Shown here: positions 7,600-16,483 of the stretch, piece after piece | How the letters are laid out: each line of letters starts with the position of its first letter | Position numbering within the stretch: position 1 is the first letter of the stretch | Source: Arthrobacter gandavensis | Lineage (GTDB): Bacteria > Actinomycetota > Actinomycetes > Actinomycetales > Micrococcaceae | Assembly (NCBI RefSeq): GCF_015355785.1 | Contig: NZ_JADKYW010000006.1 | Location: 758,860-822,859 of the forward strand | Reading direction: 5' to 3' | Length of the DNA stretch: 64,000 bases | Translations under genes and position numbers: made by a program | Notes under the pieces: generated by a model | Databases searched by the model: none | Seen by the model: the letters and a program-made list of their open reading frames with translations, nothing else | Told to the model about the DNA's origin: nothing

Positions 7600-9140
7600 G
7601 CCGCCGCCGTCTGCTGCCGGAAGGCGAGTGCCTGGCCAATGTCATCCGCGTCGGGAGAGCTGTGCCCCGTCAAATCGGCTATTGACCAGGCCACCCGGAG
7701 TACGCGGTCGTATCCGCGTGCAGTTAGTGTCTGCCGGTCCAGTGCCCTGTCCAGGGCTGCAGTGCTGCTCCGGGGTGGCTTTAGGGCTCCGCGCAGCACG
7801 GCGCCGGGCACCTCGGCGTTGGTTTCGCAGCCCAGCCGCACCAGCCGTTCCTGCTGCAGCCGGCGTGCCTGTTCCACCCTGGCGGCAACGGAGGTGCTGG
7901 ATTCAGCTGTCCCTGCTGCGGCGAAGTCCTGGAGTGAGACGCGCCGGATCTCCAGCTGCAGGTCCACCCGGTCCAGCAGCGGGCCGGACAGCCTGCTGAA
8001 GTAGCGGCGGCGCTGCTGCGGGGTGCAGGTACATTCTGTGCCCTTGCCGCTGGCCAGTCCGCAGGGACACGGGTTGGCGGCAAGGACCAATTGGAAACGG
8101 GCCGGGTACACGGCGGTCCCGGCTGCCCGGTGAAGCACCAGCCGCCCGCTCTCCAGCGGCTGGCGAAGAGCGTCGAGTACGCGCGCATCGTATTCCGGCG
8201 CTTCATCCAGGAAGAGTACCCCCCGGTGGGCACGGGATGCTGCTCCCGGCCGGGGAATCCCGCTTCCGCCGCCGATCACGGCCGCGGCGGTCGCTGTGTG
8301 GTGGGGATTTTCGAAAGGAGGCCGCCGAATCAGGCTGGCGCAGTGCATCGCCTGGCCGCTGAGGGAATGAATGGCCGTTACTTCCATCGCCGGTGCGTCC
8401 GGCAGATCCGGCAGTAGTCCGGGCAACCGCTCGGCGAGCATGGTTTTTCCTGCACCTGGAGGCCCCGTCATGAGCAGGTGGTGTGCACCGGCCGCAGCGA
8501 TTTCGAGGGCGAACCGTGCCTCATCCTGTCCGGCGATGTCCGCCAGATCGAGCCCGGCTGTGCCCGCCGGTCCGTTCTCCGCGTTTCCGGCCGCTGGCCG
8601 GGTTTCTTCAACGGGGAAAGCCAAGGTGTCCGGGCTGGCGCCGAAAGCCTGCGCTACCGCGGCCAGCGAGGAGAATCCTCGGACCCGTGACCCGGGTACC
8701 AGGCCGGCTTCGGCGGCGTTGTCCGTCGCAACGGCGATGTCCGGGTATCCGGCTTCCACTGCTGCCATGACAGAAGGAAGAACACCGCGCAGCGGACGCA
8801 GCCGCCCGTCGAGTCCCAGCTCGGCCAGGAAAACGGTCCTGCCGGTGCAGCGGACATCTCCGGCGGCAGCCAGCGCGGCCATCACTATAGCCAGGTCGAA
8901 CCCGGACCCCCGCTTGTGCACGTCCGCAGGCATCAGGTTTACGGTGATCTTCCGGCGGCTCAGGGGCAGCCCGGCATTCTTCGCAGCGGACTTCACCCGG
9001 TCACGCGATTCGTTCAGCGACGCGTCCGGCAGCCCCAGCAGGATGAACGCGGGGAGCGCCTGGCCAATGTCCGCCTCGACCTCCACGATCCGACCCTGCA
9101 GGCCAACCAGGCCGACCCCGTACGTCCGCCCGAGTCCCAT
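7596..9140 (-). CDS. comM: YifB/ComM-family Mg-chelatase-like AAA+ ATPase
   Basis: A 514-residue ring-forming ATPase. The N-terminal domain has a Lon-protease-like fold (about 1-170, including the ADVHKRGSGFDLAI segment). The AAA+ domain has Walker A GPPGAGKTML and Walker B VLFLDEAPEY, followed by an NPCPCG Cys-containing segment and a C-terminal helical domain. In naturally competent bacteria ComM is a branch-migration helicase acting in transformation; in other species its role is less clear. It is sandwiched between yraN and dprA with overlapping starts and stops, a conserved DNA-uptake/recombination cassette. Confidence 0.93.
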   Translation of the reverse strand: MGLGRTYGVGLVGLQGRIVEVEADIGQALPAFILLGLPDASLNESRDRVKSAAKNAGLPLSRRKITVNLMPADVHKRGSGFDLAIVMAALAAAGDVRCTGRTVFLAELGLDGRLRPLRGVLPSVMAAVEAGYPDIAVATDNAAEAGLVPGSRVRGFSSLAAVAQAFGASPDTLAFPVEETRPAAGNAENGPAGTAGLDLADIAGQDEARFALEIAAAGAHHLLMTGPPGAGKTMLAERLPGLLPDLPDAPAMEVTAIHSLSGQAMHCASLIRRPPFENPHHTATAAAVIGGGSGIPRPGAASRAHRGVLFLDEAPEYDARVLDALRQPLESGRLVLHRAAGTAVYPARFQLVLAANPCPCGLASGKGTECTCTPQQRRRYFSRLSGPLLDRVDLQLEIRRVSLQDFAAAGTAESSTSVAARVEQARRLQQERLVRLGCETNAEVPGAVLRGALKPPRSSTAALDRALDRQTLTARGYDRVLRVAWSIADLTGHSSPDADDIGQALAFRQQTAAA

Positions 9141-9499
9141 CAGCCGATTCCCTTCAGATGCTCAATGACCGGCGGCTGTTCCCCTCCGGGAAGCAGGACG
9201 GAAACTGCGTCCACCCGCCAGCTGCTCCGTGCTGCGGAATGCTCCCGGGTCCAGGCCGCGGCCAGCAGATACAGGCGGGCGAGTTTGGCCGCGCTAACAG
9301 CTTCAAAGGGATGCCCGTAGTCCAGCGAAGAACGGGTCTTAACCTCGGCGATGACCAGGGTGTTCCCGTCCCTGGCTACCAGATCGATCTCCCCCTGGCG
9401 GCAACGCCAGTTGCGCTCCAGCACTTCATATCCGGCGGAGGAAAGATACCGGGCGGCCAGCTCCTCGCCGCTGCGGCCCAGCAGGTCTTTGGCTTTCAT
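9140..9499 (-). CDS. yraN: YraN/UPF0102 family nuclease-like protein
   Basis: A 119-residue protein with the restriction-endonuclease-like fold of the UPF0102 family. It has the signature CRQGEIDLVARDG then VIAEVKTR, which supplies the usual E-x-D and E-x-K metal-site residues. Biological function is unproven in most species; its constant company with comM and dprA points to DNA recombination or processing. The stop shares one base with the comM start. Start at ATG 9499. Confidence 0.9.
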   Translation of the reverse strand: MKAKDLLGRSGEELAARYLSSAGYEVLERNWRCRQGEIDLVARDGNTLVIAEVKTRSSLDYGHPFEAVSAAKLARLYLLAAAWTREHSAARSSWRVDAVSVLLPGGEQPPVIEHLKGIG

Positions 9500-9619
9500 G
9501 CACTGAGTCTGTGCCCGCGTCAGGGTGCTGCTGTCCCTATGGATGTGATGTGTGGAAGCCAGCCGTCCTGCAGCGGTGCCCGGCGCATCCTGTGCAGGAC
9601 AGGAGATGCACCGCGGCGG

Positions 9620-10258
9620 TCACGTCCGGTACAGCACCGGAAGAGGCGTCAGGCGCAGTGGTACCGCCGCCACGGGAGGCAGTCCAGCGCCGGCGGGCGG
9701 ACGGAAACCATGCAGAATGCTCACATGGGGCCTCAGCGCTGCAGAGAACGCCAGCGCCGGGTCCCGGGCAGCGTAGGCCTCCGGATCCGGGGATTCGCAC
9801 GAGCGCAGGAATTCCAGGAGCAGCCCGTAGAGAACCGCGTGTAACTCATCCAGCTCCCGGGTGGGCCGGTACTCCACCACCAGGGTGGTGCCGGCCTGCC
9901 CAAACCCTGCCAGCCCCACCGGTGAAAGCACAAAGTCGCGGGCCGGCAGCGCAGCTTCAGTCGCCGCCAGGTAGGTGCCGAGCGCGCGGGAGAACAACTC
10001 CTGCGAAACGCCGGTCGCCGCGTTCAGCCTGGCGTACGCTTCATCGGCCTTCCCGAAGTGGATCAGTGTCAGGTGCAGCCGGTCCGGGCTCACGGGGCGG
10101 GCACGGGGCGCCAGGACACGCGCTGCCGTCTGCAGCCGGACCAGCTCTGCCAGCCCGGCGGCGTCGGGCTTCAGCTGGGCATAGATGCGCACCCCCATTA
10201 GTCCGGCCGGAGACACCGGGGACTCCCCGGAGAATTGATCAGGTGCAGCAGCTGCCAT
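9620..10258 (-). CDS. LigT/2'-5' RNA ligase superfamily protein
   Basis: A 212-residue 2H-phosphoesterase-like protein. The two catalytic H-x-[ST] motifs are present: HLT in DRLHLTLIHFG and HVS in LRPHVSILHGF, about 120 residues apart as expected. Family members are cyclic phosphodiesterases or 2'-5' RNA ligases acting on RNA or nucleotides; the natural substrate is unknown. ATG 10258 is preceded by TAGACT and six bases, a leaderless-type start. An internal ATG at 10198 is an alternative. It is divergent from the GNAT gene at 10310. Confidence 0.8.
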   Translation of the reverse strand: MAAAAPDQFSGESPVSPAGLMGVRIYAQLKPDAAGLAELVRLQTAARVLAPRARPVSPDRLHLTLIHFGKADEAYARLNAATGVSQELFSRALGTYLAATEAALPARDFVLSPVGLAGFGQAGTTLVVEYRPTRELDELHAVLYGLLLEFLRSCESPDPEAYAARDPALAFSAALRPHVSILHGFRPPAGAGLPPVAAVPLRLTPLPVLYRT

Positions 10259-10309
10259 CTAGGCAGTCTAAGATGCCGCGGTCGAAGGGCAGCGCGGTAC
10301 CTTGGAAAA

Positions 10310-10927
10310 ATGGTTCTCCAGATCCCGCTCCTGCAGGATGAATCGCTGCTGCTCCGGCCGCACCTGACCACGGACGCGGACGCCGTCGTCGCGCGGTCAC
10401 AGGACCCGCTGACCGTCGCCTGGACCACGGTTCCGCTGGATTACACCCGTGAAATGGCCCTGAACTATATCTCCGCGGTGGGAGTACCGCAGCAGGACAC
10501 GATTTCCTGGGCGCTTGAATACGACGGACAATACGCCGGCAGCATCGACCTGCGCCGGCAGGGTGCCGGAACCGGCGGGCTGGGTTTCGTTACGTCGCCG
10601 GAGTTCCGCGGCCGTGGCCTGATGAGCCGGGCGGTCCGCCTGGCGGTGTCCTATGCGTTCGACACGCTCGGCTGGGAAGCGCTGAACTGGACGTCGAACG
10701 TCGGCAACCTCGGCAGCTACAAGACGGTGTGGCGCAACGGCTTTCCGCTGCCCGTCACCGTTCCACGGCTACTGGCTCACCGGGGAGAGATGGTTGACGG
10801 CTGGTTCTCCGAGCTGGAGGCAGCCGCGCCGCGGATCCCGCGGATCCTGTGGAGCGACGCGCTGGCGCTGCTGCCGCACGTTCCCCAGGCACCGGACGGA
10901 ACCGGGCGTCAGCTGAAGGAGGACTAA
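10310..10927 (+). CDS. GNAT-family N-acetyltransferase (RimJ/RimL-like)
   Basis: A 205-residue acetyltransferase-fold protein. The acetyl-CoA-binding motif appears as FVTSPEFRGRGLMSRAVRLA, and the downstream WTSNVGNLGSYKTVWRNGF segment is typical of the RimJ/RimL subfamily, which acetylates protein N-termini or small molecules. The substrate cannot be inferred. I chose ATG 10310, which opens MVLQIPLLQDESLLLRPH. It lies six bases after TACCTT, consistent with a leaderless mRNA. Its stop overlaps the stop of the convergent DUF2469 gene. Confidence 0.8.
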   Translation: MVLQIPLLQDESLLLRPHLTTDADAVVARSQDPLTVAWTTVPLDYTREMALNYISAVGVPQQDTISWALEYDGQYAGSIDLRRQGAGTGGLGFVTSPEFRGRGLMSRAVRLAVSYAFDTLGWEALNWTSNVGNLGSYKTVWRNGFPLPVTVPRLLAHRGEMVDGWFSELEAAAPRIPRILWSDALALLPHVPQAPDGTGRQLKED

Positions 10928-11247
10928 CCCAGCTCGTCGGCCTTGGGCAGCGTCAGGTCGTCATTGCGGGCAAGCTCTTCCACGTTGACGTCCTTGAACG
11001 TGATGACCCGGACGCTTTTGACGAACCTCGCGGAACGGTACACGTCCCATACCCAGGCGTCCTGCAGGGTCAGGTCAAAGTAGATTTCGCCGTCGGCGCT
11101 GCGTGCCTGCAGGTCCACATGGTTGGCCAGGTAGAAGCGCCGTTCGGTTTCCACCACGTAGCTGAACAGCCCCACAACATCGCGGTATTCGCGGTAGAGC
11201 TGCAGCTCCATGTCTGTCTCGTAGTTCTCAAGATCCTCTGCGCTCAT
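10924..11247 (-). CDS. DUF2469 family protein
   Basis: A 107-residue conserved actinobacterial protein of unknown function, recognisable from its SAEDLENYETDMELQLYREY opening and the acidic C-terminus. It is nearly always found next to rnhB, as here (7-base gap). I start at ATG 11247 because the family begins there; upstream codons in the open frame overlap rnhB and have unrelated sequence. It probably forms one transcript with rnhB and the signal peptidase genes. Confidence 0.85.
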   Translation of the reverse strand: MSAEDLENYETDMELQLYREYRDVVGLFSYVVETERRFYLANHVDLQARSADGEIYFDLTLQDAWVWDVYRSARFVKSVRVITFKDVNVEELARNDDLTLPKADELG

Positions 11248-11254
11248 GGCACCA

Positions 11255-12055
11255 TCATCCCCCAAGCGGGCCCGCTGCGGGGCCATCCTGCGGCGATCGT
11301 GCCGTTCCCAGCCGCCAGGACAGCCTATGCAGCGGGGACGGACCCAGCGTGTCGATCGCCGCACGGTGCGCTCCGGTGGCGTACCCCTTGTTGATCTCCC
11401 AGCCGTACGCGGGATGCTGGGCGGCGTATTCAACCATCATGGTGTCGCGCTCTACCTTCGCCAGGACCGAGGCAGCGGCCACACTCAGGCAGGTCATGTC
11501 CGCCTTGATGCGGGTATGGACCGGAGCGGTGCAGGCAGCGTCGTCTTCGTCCCCCGGCTCGTCGAACAGGCTGCCCTGCATCTCGGGTGAGAGCCAGTTG
11601 TGGTTTCCGTCCAGGATCACGACGTCGGGCGTGAGGGTTTCGCAGACCTGCGTCCACGCGCGCGTGCCCGCCAGGCGCAGGGCACCCATCAGGCCCAGCA
11701 GGTCGATCTCGGCAGCGCTGGCATGGCCGACGCCCCAGGCCGGGCACCATTTCCTGATCTGCGGAACCAGCGCCTGCCGGTCCGCCGGTGTCAGCAGCTT
11801 GCTGTCCCGGACACCTTTCAGCGCGCGGACCGACTCCAGCTGCACTGCAACCAGTCCCACGCTGACGGGACCGGCCAGCGCGCCGCGGCCCACTTCGTCG
11901 CAGCCGGCCAGCACCCGGTGGCCCAAGGCGGCAAAGCTGCGCTCGTGACGGAGGGTGGGCCCTTTGGACGCTGTGCGCGTGCGCTGGGTGCGGGCCGGTT
12001 TTGCCGTGTGGGCGCCTGCCGGAATGCGCAGGGCCGGGGCCTGCTTGGAAGTCAC
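11255..12055 (-). CDS. rnhB: Ribonuclease HII
   Basis: Cleaves the RNA strand of RNA-DNA hybrids and removes misincorporated ribonucleotides. The 266-residue protein shows the RNase HII catalytic carboxylates: D-E in [14 protein letters not shown], the aspartate in VVILDG, and the one in [17 protein letters not shown]. An acidic insertion around residues 165-180 and a basic N-terminal extension of about 45 residues are longer than in E. coli. The GTG start at 12055 overlaps the lepB stop by four bases. Confidence 0.93.
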   Translation of the reverse strand: MTSKQAPALRIPAGAHTAKPARTQRTRTASKGPTLRHERSFAALGHRVLAGCDEVGRGALAGPVSVGLVAVQLESVRALKGVRDSKLLTPADRQALVPQIRKWCPAWGVGHASAAEIDLLGLMGALRLAGTRAWTQVCETLTPDVVILDGNHNWLSPEMQGSLFDEPGDEDDAACTAPVHTRIKADMTCLSVAAASVLAKVERDTMMVEYAAQHPAYGWEINKGYATGAHRAAIDTLGPSPLHRLSWRLGTARSPQDGPAAGPLGG

Positions 12056-12831
12056 TTCGACGCCGTCTGCGCCCCGGAGGGGTCGGGCACGTCTTCAAAC
12101 ACTTCGGGATAGCTGCCGATGAAGCCGGCACGGCTCAGCGGCCAGGCGATCACCGAGGCCTTTCCTTCGATGTCTTCGATGTTGATGAAGCCGCCGTTGG
12201 GCCCGTCCTGGTGTTCCCGGGAATCTGCTGAGGCGTTGCGGTGGTCGCCCATGACCCAGACCTTACCCTCCGGCACCACCACGTCGAACGGGGTGTCCGA
12301 AGGCTGCGCACCGGGGTAGATGTACGGCTCGTCCAGGGCTGCTCCGTTGACTGTGACCTTGCCGTCGGCGTCGCAGCACACCACGTGGTCCCCGGGCATG
12401 CCGATGATGCGCTTGACCAGGTGCTGTTCGGATTCGTCCGGGAGCAGGCCCACGAAAGTCAGCGCGTCGGCGATGAAGTTGCCGTTCTTCTCCTGTGCTG
12501 CCGGCAGCCAGGCCTGGGTGTCTTTAAAGACCACGACGTCGCCGCGGGAGAGGTCGAACGGTTCCGGAACCAGCAGGTTCACGAAGATCCGGTCATCGAT
12601 TTCAAGTGTCTCTTCCATCGAGCCCGAGGGGATGAAGAAGGCCCGAAAGAGGAACGTCTTGATCAGGAAGGAGAGCAGGAGCGCGATCACCACAATGATG
12701 ACCACCTCGCGCAGCCAGGCACCGAAGCCCCGCTTCCTGCCGTCCTTGCCCTTGGCATGGGAGGCGCGGGCCTGCGCTTCGCCGGCGTCTGCGTCCCCGT
12801 TTGCGGGCCCGTCCGGGAAGTCCTGCGCCAT
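12052..12831 (-). CDS. lepB: Signal peptidase I (first of two tandem copies)
   Basis: Membrane-bound protease that removes signal peptides from exported proteins. The 259-residue protein has a charged cytoplasmic N-terminus, one transmembrane segment (about 41-63), the nucleophile Ser71 in IPSGSM and general base Lys140 in [11 protein letters not shown]. The conserved [11 protein letters not shown] box follows. I start at ATG 12831, which has GAGG seven bases upstream and lies just after the stop of the second lepB. A CC pair occurs in the catalytic beta domain. Confidence 0.93.
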   Translation of the reverse strand: MAQDFPDGPANGDADAGEAQARASHAKGKDGRKRGFGAWLREVVIIVVIALLLSFLIKTFLFRAFFIPSGSMEETLEIDDRIFVNLLVPEPFDLSRGDVVVFKDTQAWLPAAQEKNGNFIADALTFVGLLPDESEQHLVKRIIGMPGDHVVCCDADGKVTVNGAALDEPYIYPGAQPSDTPFDVVVPEGKVWVMGDHRNASADSREHQDGPNGGFINIEDIEGKASVIAWPLSRAGFIGSYPEVFEDVPDPSGAQTASK

Positions 12832-12842
12832 GTGCGTTCCTC

Positions 12843-13544
12843 TTATTCCACGAATTGCCATACGGTGTCCAACTCTAGTCGTTCAATGCCGGTACTTCTG
12901 TGGAACGGCCAAAGGATTCGCTGTGCACGGCCGATCACCCGGTCCTCGGGTATCAGTCCGCCTCCGGGCGCACCGAGCAGCGTCCGGGAATCGGCTGAAT
13001 CCGAGCGGTGGTCGCCCAGCAGCCACAGCCGGCCTTCCGGTACAACGACGTCGAACGCCGTTTCGCTCCCGGCGTCACCGGGGAAGAGATAAGGTTCACG
13101 AATGGGCTGCCCGTTGACGGTCAGCCTGCCGTCGGTACAGCAGGCCACCGTGTCACCGGGCACGCCGATGACACGCTTGATGTACACGGTGTCGCTGCCG
13201 GCAAGGCCCAGCCACTGTGCGGCGGCGTCAGCGGCCTGCTTCAGCACGGGGTCCGGGCTGTGCAGGGGCGCCAGCGAACCGCGGCCGTCAAAGACGACGA
13301 CGTCGCCGCGCTGGATTTCGGAGTTCCGGTACTCGGTCCGGGACACCAGCACCCGGTCCCCGGGCTCCAGCAGCGGCTGCATTGAACCGGAAGGAATGTA
13401 GTAGACGTCGAAGATGAAGGCCCGGACCAGGCCGGCGAGGATTACCGCCCCCGCCAGGGCCCAGAGCACAAAACGCCAGCCCGCAATGGACCGGCGTTTT
13501 GTGTGGTTCCGGGGTCCAGCCCCGTCCGCGGATGTCTGCGGCAA
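12843..13544 (-). CDS. lepB: Signal peptidase I (second tandem copy)
   Basis: A second type I signal peptidase, 233 residues, encoded immediately upstream of the first in the same transcript. It has one transmembrane segment (about 24-45), Ser54 in IPSGSM, Lys123 in IKRVIGVPGD and the GDHRSDSADSR box. The two copies are clearly paralogous but diverged; the larger copy has a longer acidic N-terminus. Both share a CC pair before the TVNG turn. The start appears to be TTG 13544 with no clear ribosome-binding site, six bases from the rplS stop. Confidence 0.9.
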   Translation of the reverse strand: MPQTSADGAGPRNHTKRRSIAGWRFVLWALAGAVILAGLVRAFIFDVYYIPSGSMQPLLEPGDRVLVSRTEYRNSEIQRGDVVVFDGRGSLAPLHSPDPVLKQAADAAAQWLGLAGSDTVYIKRVIGVPGDTVACCTDGRLTVNGQPIREPYLFPGDAGSETAFDVVVPEGRLWLLGDHRSDSADSRTLLGAPGGGLIPEDRVIGRAQRILWPFHRSTGIERLELDTVWQFVE

Positions 13545-13549
13545 GAAAA

Positions 13550-13909
13550 TTACTTGGCGGGACGGAAGTCGCGCTTTTCCTTGATCTTGGCAGCCTTGCC
13601 GCGCAGGTCGCGCATGTAGTAAAGCTTGGCGCGGCGGACGTCACCACGGGTGACCACCTCGATCTTGTCGATGACCGGGGAGTGCACCGGGAAGGTACGC
13701 TCCACGCCGACGCCGAAGCTGACCTTGCGGACCGTGAAGGTCTCGCGCAGGCCGTCGCCCTGGCGCTTCATGACGAAGCCCTGGAAAACCTGAACACGGG
13801 TGTTCTTGCCTTCAACGATGTTGACGTGAACCTTGACGGTGTCGCCGGTGCGGAACTCGGGGATGTCCGAACGCAGCGAAGCTGCGTCGAGGGAATCTAG
13901 GATGTGCAT
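13550..13909 (-). CDS. rplS: 50S ribosomal protein L19 (bL19)
   Basis: A 119-residue protein at the 30S-50S interface. It has the family-typical [18 protein letters not shown] opening, [10 protein letters not shown] and [21 protein letters not shown] end. ATG 13909 has AGGAG nine bases upstream. It follows trmD after a 243-base gap that holds its own promoter-like element, and it is tightly linked to the two signal peptidase genes downstream. Confidence 0.97.
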   Translation of the reverse strand: MHILDSLDAASLRSDIPEFRTGDTVKVHVNIVEGKNTRVQVFQGFVMKRQGDGLRETFTVRKVSFGVGVERTFPVHSPVIDKIEVVTRGDVRRAKLYYMRDLRGKAAKIKEKRDFRPAK

Positions 13910-14094
13910 TGCTAATCACTCCTGGTGAACGCCACAGGTCATTCACTTTGGTCACGGCGGCAAGGGTGAACCCAAACGGTGCACAGATGCTGCCGAAGCT
14001 GTGAAACCGGCGTTCCGGGAATTGGTTGCCGGTGTGCCTTGCCTGTTGGCCTCGCTCCCCCTGTGGCAGGTGCGGACCCAGATGACACAACTAC

Positions 14095-14105
14095 CCATTG
14101 TGCCA
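14095..14105 (-). promoter_or_regulatory. Extended -10 promoter element upstream of rplS
   Basis: On the minus strand this reads TGGCACAATGG, a TGN-extended -10 (CACAAT). The identical 11-mer lies upstream of rpsP. It would give an rplS leader of about 180 bases. The rest of the 243-base trmD-rplS gap shows no gene. Confidence 0.45.
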
Positions 14106-14152
14106 CAGTGCCGGCGGTGCCCACCAATCGCACCCATCCGTCGACGGCAGGG

Positions 14153-14941
14153 TCAGGACTGCGGCAGGACGGCTTCCGCCGATACTGTCCAACCGAGGGC
14201 CGCGAGGGTTGCCTTGTCCGCCTTATCCAGTGCGGACGGGTCCAGCCTGGCGATGAGGTCCGGACGCCGTTCGGAGGTCCGGCGGAGCTGTTCGTCGCGC
14301 CGGAAACGGGCAATCTTCGCGTGGTTGCCGCTGAGCAGCACGTCGGGAATGGGCCGCTCACGCCACTGCGAGGGCTTGGTGTACACGGGGTATTCCAGGA
14401 GCCCGTCGGAGTGTGATTCCTCCACCAGGGATTCGGGATTCCCGACGACGCCGGGCACCAGGCGGCCGATGGCCTCCACCATCGCCAGCACCGCCACCTC
14501 GCCGCCGTTCAGGACGTAGTCTCCGAGACTCATCGGGCGGACGGCGAAGTGCTCCCCTGCCCACTCCAGCACCCGTTCGTCGATGCCTTCGTACCGTCCG
14601 CAGGCAAAGACCAGATGCTCAGCGGCTGCCAGTTCATAAGCGGTCTGCTGGGTGAAGACTTCACCGGCCGGAGAAGGAACGATCAGCGTGGGACGCGCCG
14701 GCCCCTCGGGAGCGCCGTCGAGCGCCGTGGTCAGGGCCTGCGCCCAGGGCTCGGGCTTCATGACCATACCTGCGCCGCCGCCGTAGGGCGTATCGTCGAC
14801 GGTTCTGTGCCGGTCGCTGGTAAATTCACGCAGGTCCTTGACCCGAACATCAAGCAGCCCGTCCTGCCGGGCCTTGCCGATCAGGGAGAGATCGAGTGCG
14901 GCAAGGTACTCCGGGAAAATGGAGAAAACGTCAATGCGCAC
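14153..14941 (-). CDS. trmD: tRNA (guanine-N1-)-methyltransferase TrmD
   Basis: Methylates G37 next to the anticodon to prevent frameshifting. The 262-residue SPOUT-class enzyme has [13 protein letters not shown] at the N-terminus, [28 protein letters not shown] and the knot segment [20 protein letters not shown]. It directly abuts rimM (no intergenic base), forming the standard rpsP-khpA-rimM-trmD-rplS cluster. Confidence 0.97.
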   Translation of the reverse strand: MRIDVFSIFPEYLAALDLSLIGKARQDGLLDVRVKDLREFTSDRHRTVDDTPYGGGAGMVMKPEPWAQALTTALDGAPEGPARPTLIVPSPAGEVFTQQTAYELAAAEHLVFACGRYEGIDERVLEWAGEHFAVRPMSLGDYVLNGGEVAVLAMVEAIGRLVPGVVGNPESLVEESHSDGLLEYPVYTKPSQWRERPIPDVLLSGNHAKIARFRRDEQLRRTSERRPDLIARLDPSALDKADKATLAALGWTVSAEAVLPQS

Positions 14942-15478
14942 TTAGCGCCCGTCCTTGCCGGCCTCGGGCAGGTTCAGTTCAAACAGTCCGGCCGGCGGGG
15001 TCAGCAGGACATAGCCCTCTTCGGTGTTTACCTCGGGGACGATCGCCTCAACGAACGGCACCAGGACTTCCTGGCCCTCGGTGTCTTCAACAATCAGCAG
15101 GTCCTGGACGGTGAGCGTGCGCAGGGCAGTGACGGTGCCGACGACGTCGTCGCCCACCTTGGCCTTCAGGCCCACCAGCTCGTGCTCGTACCAGCCTTCG
15201 GCGTCGTCGTCCTCGTCCGCTTCCTCCGTGTCGATGAACAGCTTGGCGCCGCGCAGCTCCTCGGCACCGTTGCGGTCCGCCACTTCCTCGAAGCCGAGCA
15301 GCAGGATGTCCTTGTTCCAGCGGGCGCTGAGAACGGTCAGCGGTCCCTTGGCGGCCGGCTCCACGGTCAGGACAGCTCCGGGTGCGAACCGGTCCCCGGG
15401 GGCGTCGGTCAGCACCTGGACGGTCACCTCGCCCCGGATACCGTGAGGCTTGCCGATGCGTGCCACCTGTAACTGCAT
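14942..15478 (-). CDS. rimM: Ribosome maturation factor RimM
   Basis: A 178-residue two-domain (RimM plus PRC-barrel) factor for 30S head assembly that binds uS19. The N-terminus LQVARIGKPHGIRGEVTV is diagnostic. A Glu/Asp-rich loop (TEEADEDDDAEG) sits before WYEHELVGLKA. ATG 15478 is preceded by AAGGAGA. A terminator lies between khpA and this gene, so trmD and rimM may also have their own promoter. Confidence 0.96.
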   Translation of the reverse strand: MQLQVARIGKPHGIRGEVTVQVLTDAPGDRFAPGAVLTVEPAAKGPLTVLSARWNKDILLLGFEEVADRNGAEELRGAKLFIDTEEADEDDDAEGWYEHELVGLKAKVGDDVVGTVTALRTLTVQDLLIVEDTEGQEVLVPFVEAIVPEVNTEEGYVLLTPPAGLFELNLPEAGKDGR

Positions 15479-15524
15479 GGATTCTCCTTGGGTCGGTCTG
15501 GGCGCGGCGGAAATGGCCGGAGCC

Positions 15525-15574
15525 TAAAAAACATCCGGCCCCTTCACCATTATCTGGTGCCGGGGCCGGATGTT
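15525..15574 (-). terminator. Terminator between khpA and rimM
   Basis: On the minus strand a 13-bp stem AACATCCGGCCCC pairs with GGGGCCGGATGTT, followed by a T-run. The loop region holds a smaller CACC/GGTG hairpin. Probably partial termination inside the ribosomal operon. Confidence 0.8.
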
Positions 15575-15611
15575 AGGAAACTGCTGGATGCTGCTTGGAA
15601 TTGCTGGTGCG

Positions 15612-15854
15612 TCAGCGGCGGCGGTCGGTGTCGACGACGTCGACACGCACTGCCTCGCTGCCGGCCAGAGCCGAAATCACCGTGCGCAGTGCGCGGGCGG
15701 TGCGTCCCTGGCGGCCGATTACACGGCCCAGATCGTCCTGGTGAACACGGACCTCGAGGGTCTCCCCGCGGCGGTTGTTCTTGGCGGAAACCTTGACGTC
15801 CTCAGGGGAGTCAACAATTCCGCGCACGAGGTGCTCCAGCGCTTCGGCCAGCAA
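15612..15854 (-). CDS. khpA: KH-domain RNA-binding protein KhpA
   Basis: An 80-residue protein with a single type II KH domain. The GxxG loop reads GRQG within DLGRVIGRQGRTARALR. KhpA proteins bind RNA, often with a KhpB partner, and affect division or sRNA function in Firmicutes; in actinobacteria they sit between rpsP and rimM as here. It starts one base after the rpsP stop codon. Confidence 0.93.
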   Translation of the reverse strand: MLAEALEHLVRGIVDSPEDVKVSAKNNRRGETLEVRVHQDDLGRVIGRQGRTARALRTVISALAGSEAVRVDVVDTDRRR

Positions 15855-15855
15855 T

Positions 15856-16263
15856 CTACTCAGCCTCAGCCTCGGTGGAAGCTGCTTCTGCCTCTTCCTT
15901 CTTGGCCTTCGGGGTGATTGCTTCGGGAACGATCACGGACTTCTTCTCGGGAGCCACGAAGGGTTCCTTCGGAGCCTTGGTACGCAGGGTACCTTCCTGG
16001 CCGTCGATGTTCTTGAACTTCTGCCAGTCACCGGTGATCTTCAGCAGTGCTGCGACCTGCTCGGTCGGCTGGGCGCCGACGCCGAGCCAGTACTGTGCGC
16101 GGTCGGACTTGATGTCGATGTACGACGGCTCCTCGGTCGGACGGTACAGTCCGATTTCTTCGATGGCACGGCCATCGCGCTTGGCACGGGAATCCATGAC
16201 GACAACGCGGTAGTGTGCTGAGAACTTCTTGCCGAGGCGCTTAAGGCGAATCTTTACGGCCAC
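15856..16263 (-). CDS. rpsP: 30S ribosomal protein S16 (bS16)
   Basis: A 135-residue protein of the small subunit body. The start is GTG 16263, giving the invariant opening [18 protein letters not shown] lies 11 bases upstream. The core ends near residue 85, and a Lys/Glu/Ala-rich C-terminal tail of about 50 residues follows, common in actinobacterial bS16. First gene of the rpsP-khpA-rimM-trmD block, with a promoter element about 130 bases upstream. The frame stays open upstream of 16263, but the sequence there is not S16-like. Confidence 0.95.
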   Translation of the reverse strand: MAVKIRLKRLGKKFSAHYRVVVMDSRAKRDGRAIEEIGLYRPTEEPSYIDIKSDRAQYWLGVGAQPTEQVAALLKITGDWQKFKNIDGQEGTLRTKAPKEPFVAPEKKSVIVPEAITPKAKKEEAEAASTEAEAE

Positions 16264-16393
16264 TTTTGTGGTCACTCCTGATCTGAAATGGGGCGAACCC
16301 GTACTTCTGCTCCCGTGGGGCGGGCCATAACGTTGGGGTTCAAAAGGACAAGATGCTGCACGGAGAGAGGGGCCACGCAGATCGAGTACCTGT

Positions 16394-16404
16394 CCATTGT
16401 GCCA
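16394..16404 (-). promoter_or_regulatory. Extended -10 promoter element upstream of rpsP
   Basis: Minus-strand TGGCACAATGG, identical to the element upstream of rplS. It lies in the 220-base gap between the VOC gene and rpsP, which otherwise appears to be rpsP leader. Confidence 0.45.
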
Positions 16405-16483
16405 GATGAGTCCGCGTTTCGCGACTTCCGACACCGCGGCGGACAGCTCTTCGGCCCTCAGCGGCCCAGCGGCTCGTTTTTTG

